The translations under genes were made by a program, and so were the position numbers. The notes beneath the pieces are model-generated. The model saw only the letters and a program-made list of their open reading frames with translations, was not told where the DNA came from and searched no databases. From Desulfobacteraceae bacterium UBA2771 (GTDB taxonomy: Bacteria > Desulfobacterota > Desulfobacteria > Desulfobacterales > Desulfosarcinaceae), in the NCBI GenBank assembly GCA_002352605.1, contig DEIP01000050.1, positions 1 through 14,366 of the forward strand: a stretch of 14,366 nucleotides of DNA, given 5' to 3'. The first letter of the stretch is position 1, and every line of letters begins with the position of its first letter. Shown in pieces: positions 14,308-14,366 of the stretch.

Positions 14308-14366
14308 GGGCCTTGGAAAAAATAAAATCCACCGGGATGACACAAAATTTTTGTTCGCCTGTTTTT

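Overview
The window (about 14.4 kb, moderately GC-rich, densely coding) looks like the chromosome of an anaerobic deltaproteobacterium, most likely a sulfate reducer of the Desulfobacterales type. This is inferred from gene content: a sigma-54 two-component system, a pair of ferredoxin-containing MinD/Mrp-like ATPases with small NifX-like proteins (the 'orange protein complex' type of locus known from Desulfovibrio), and a strongly diverged dikinase/GAPDH pair. No rRNA, tRNA, IS element, CRISPR array or phage gene was seen.

Layout: bases 1-8871 hold six genes on the minus strand, read right to left. They are a 1394-aa PPDK-like protein (8871-4687), a long GAPDH-like protein (4606-3359), a small ribbon-helix-helix-like protein (3350-3162), a putative lipoprotein (3156-2338), a soluble GAF-type histidine kinase (2283-1174) and an NtrC-type sigma-54 response regulator that runs off the left edge (1152-1). 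Apart from an 80-bp gap after the first gene, spacing is tight, so most or all may be one operon. From 9240 to 11486 a gene for an unrecognised 748-aa, apparently mostly helical protein is transcribed divergently, after a 368-bp shared upstream region with direct repeats, a hairpin and weak promoter candidates. A hairpin with a T-rich tail (11545-11600) ends that unit. From 11747 to the right edge an independent plus-strand cluster encodes two overlapping Fe-S MinD-type ATPases and two NifX/ORP-family proteins.

The least ordinary part is 3162-11486. The dikinase-like protein keeps the ATP-grasp and phosphohistidine domains of pyruvate phosphate dikinase, with recognisable ATP-site residues and the swivelling histidine. 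It lacks the C-terminal PEP/pyruvate barrel and instead carries about 900 N-terminal residues of unknown fold. The adjacent GAPDH-like protein keeps the catalytic Cys and His but has an altered NAD-selectivity position. With the divergent 748-aa protein and the downstream two-component system this may be an undescribed phosphotransfer or central-carbon control module. That grouping is inference from gene order only. The right-hand cluster is a recognisable class, probably concerned with Fe-S or Mo-Cu cluster handling.
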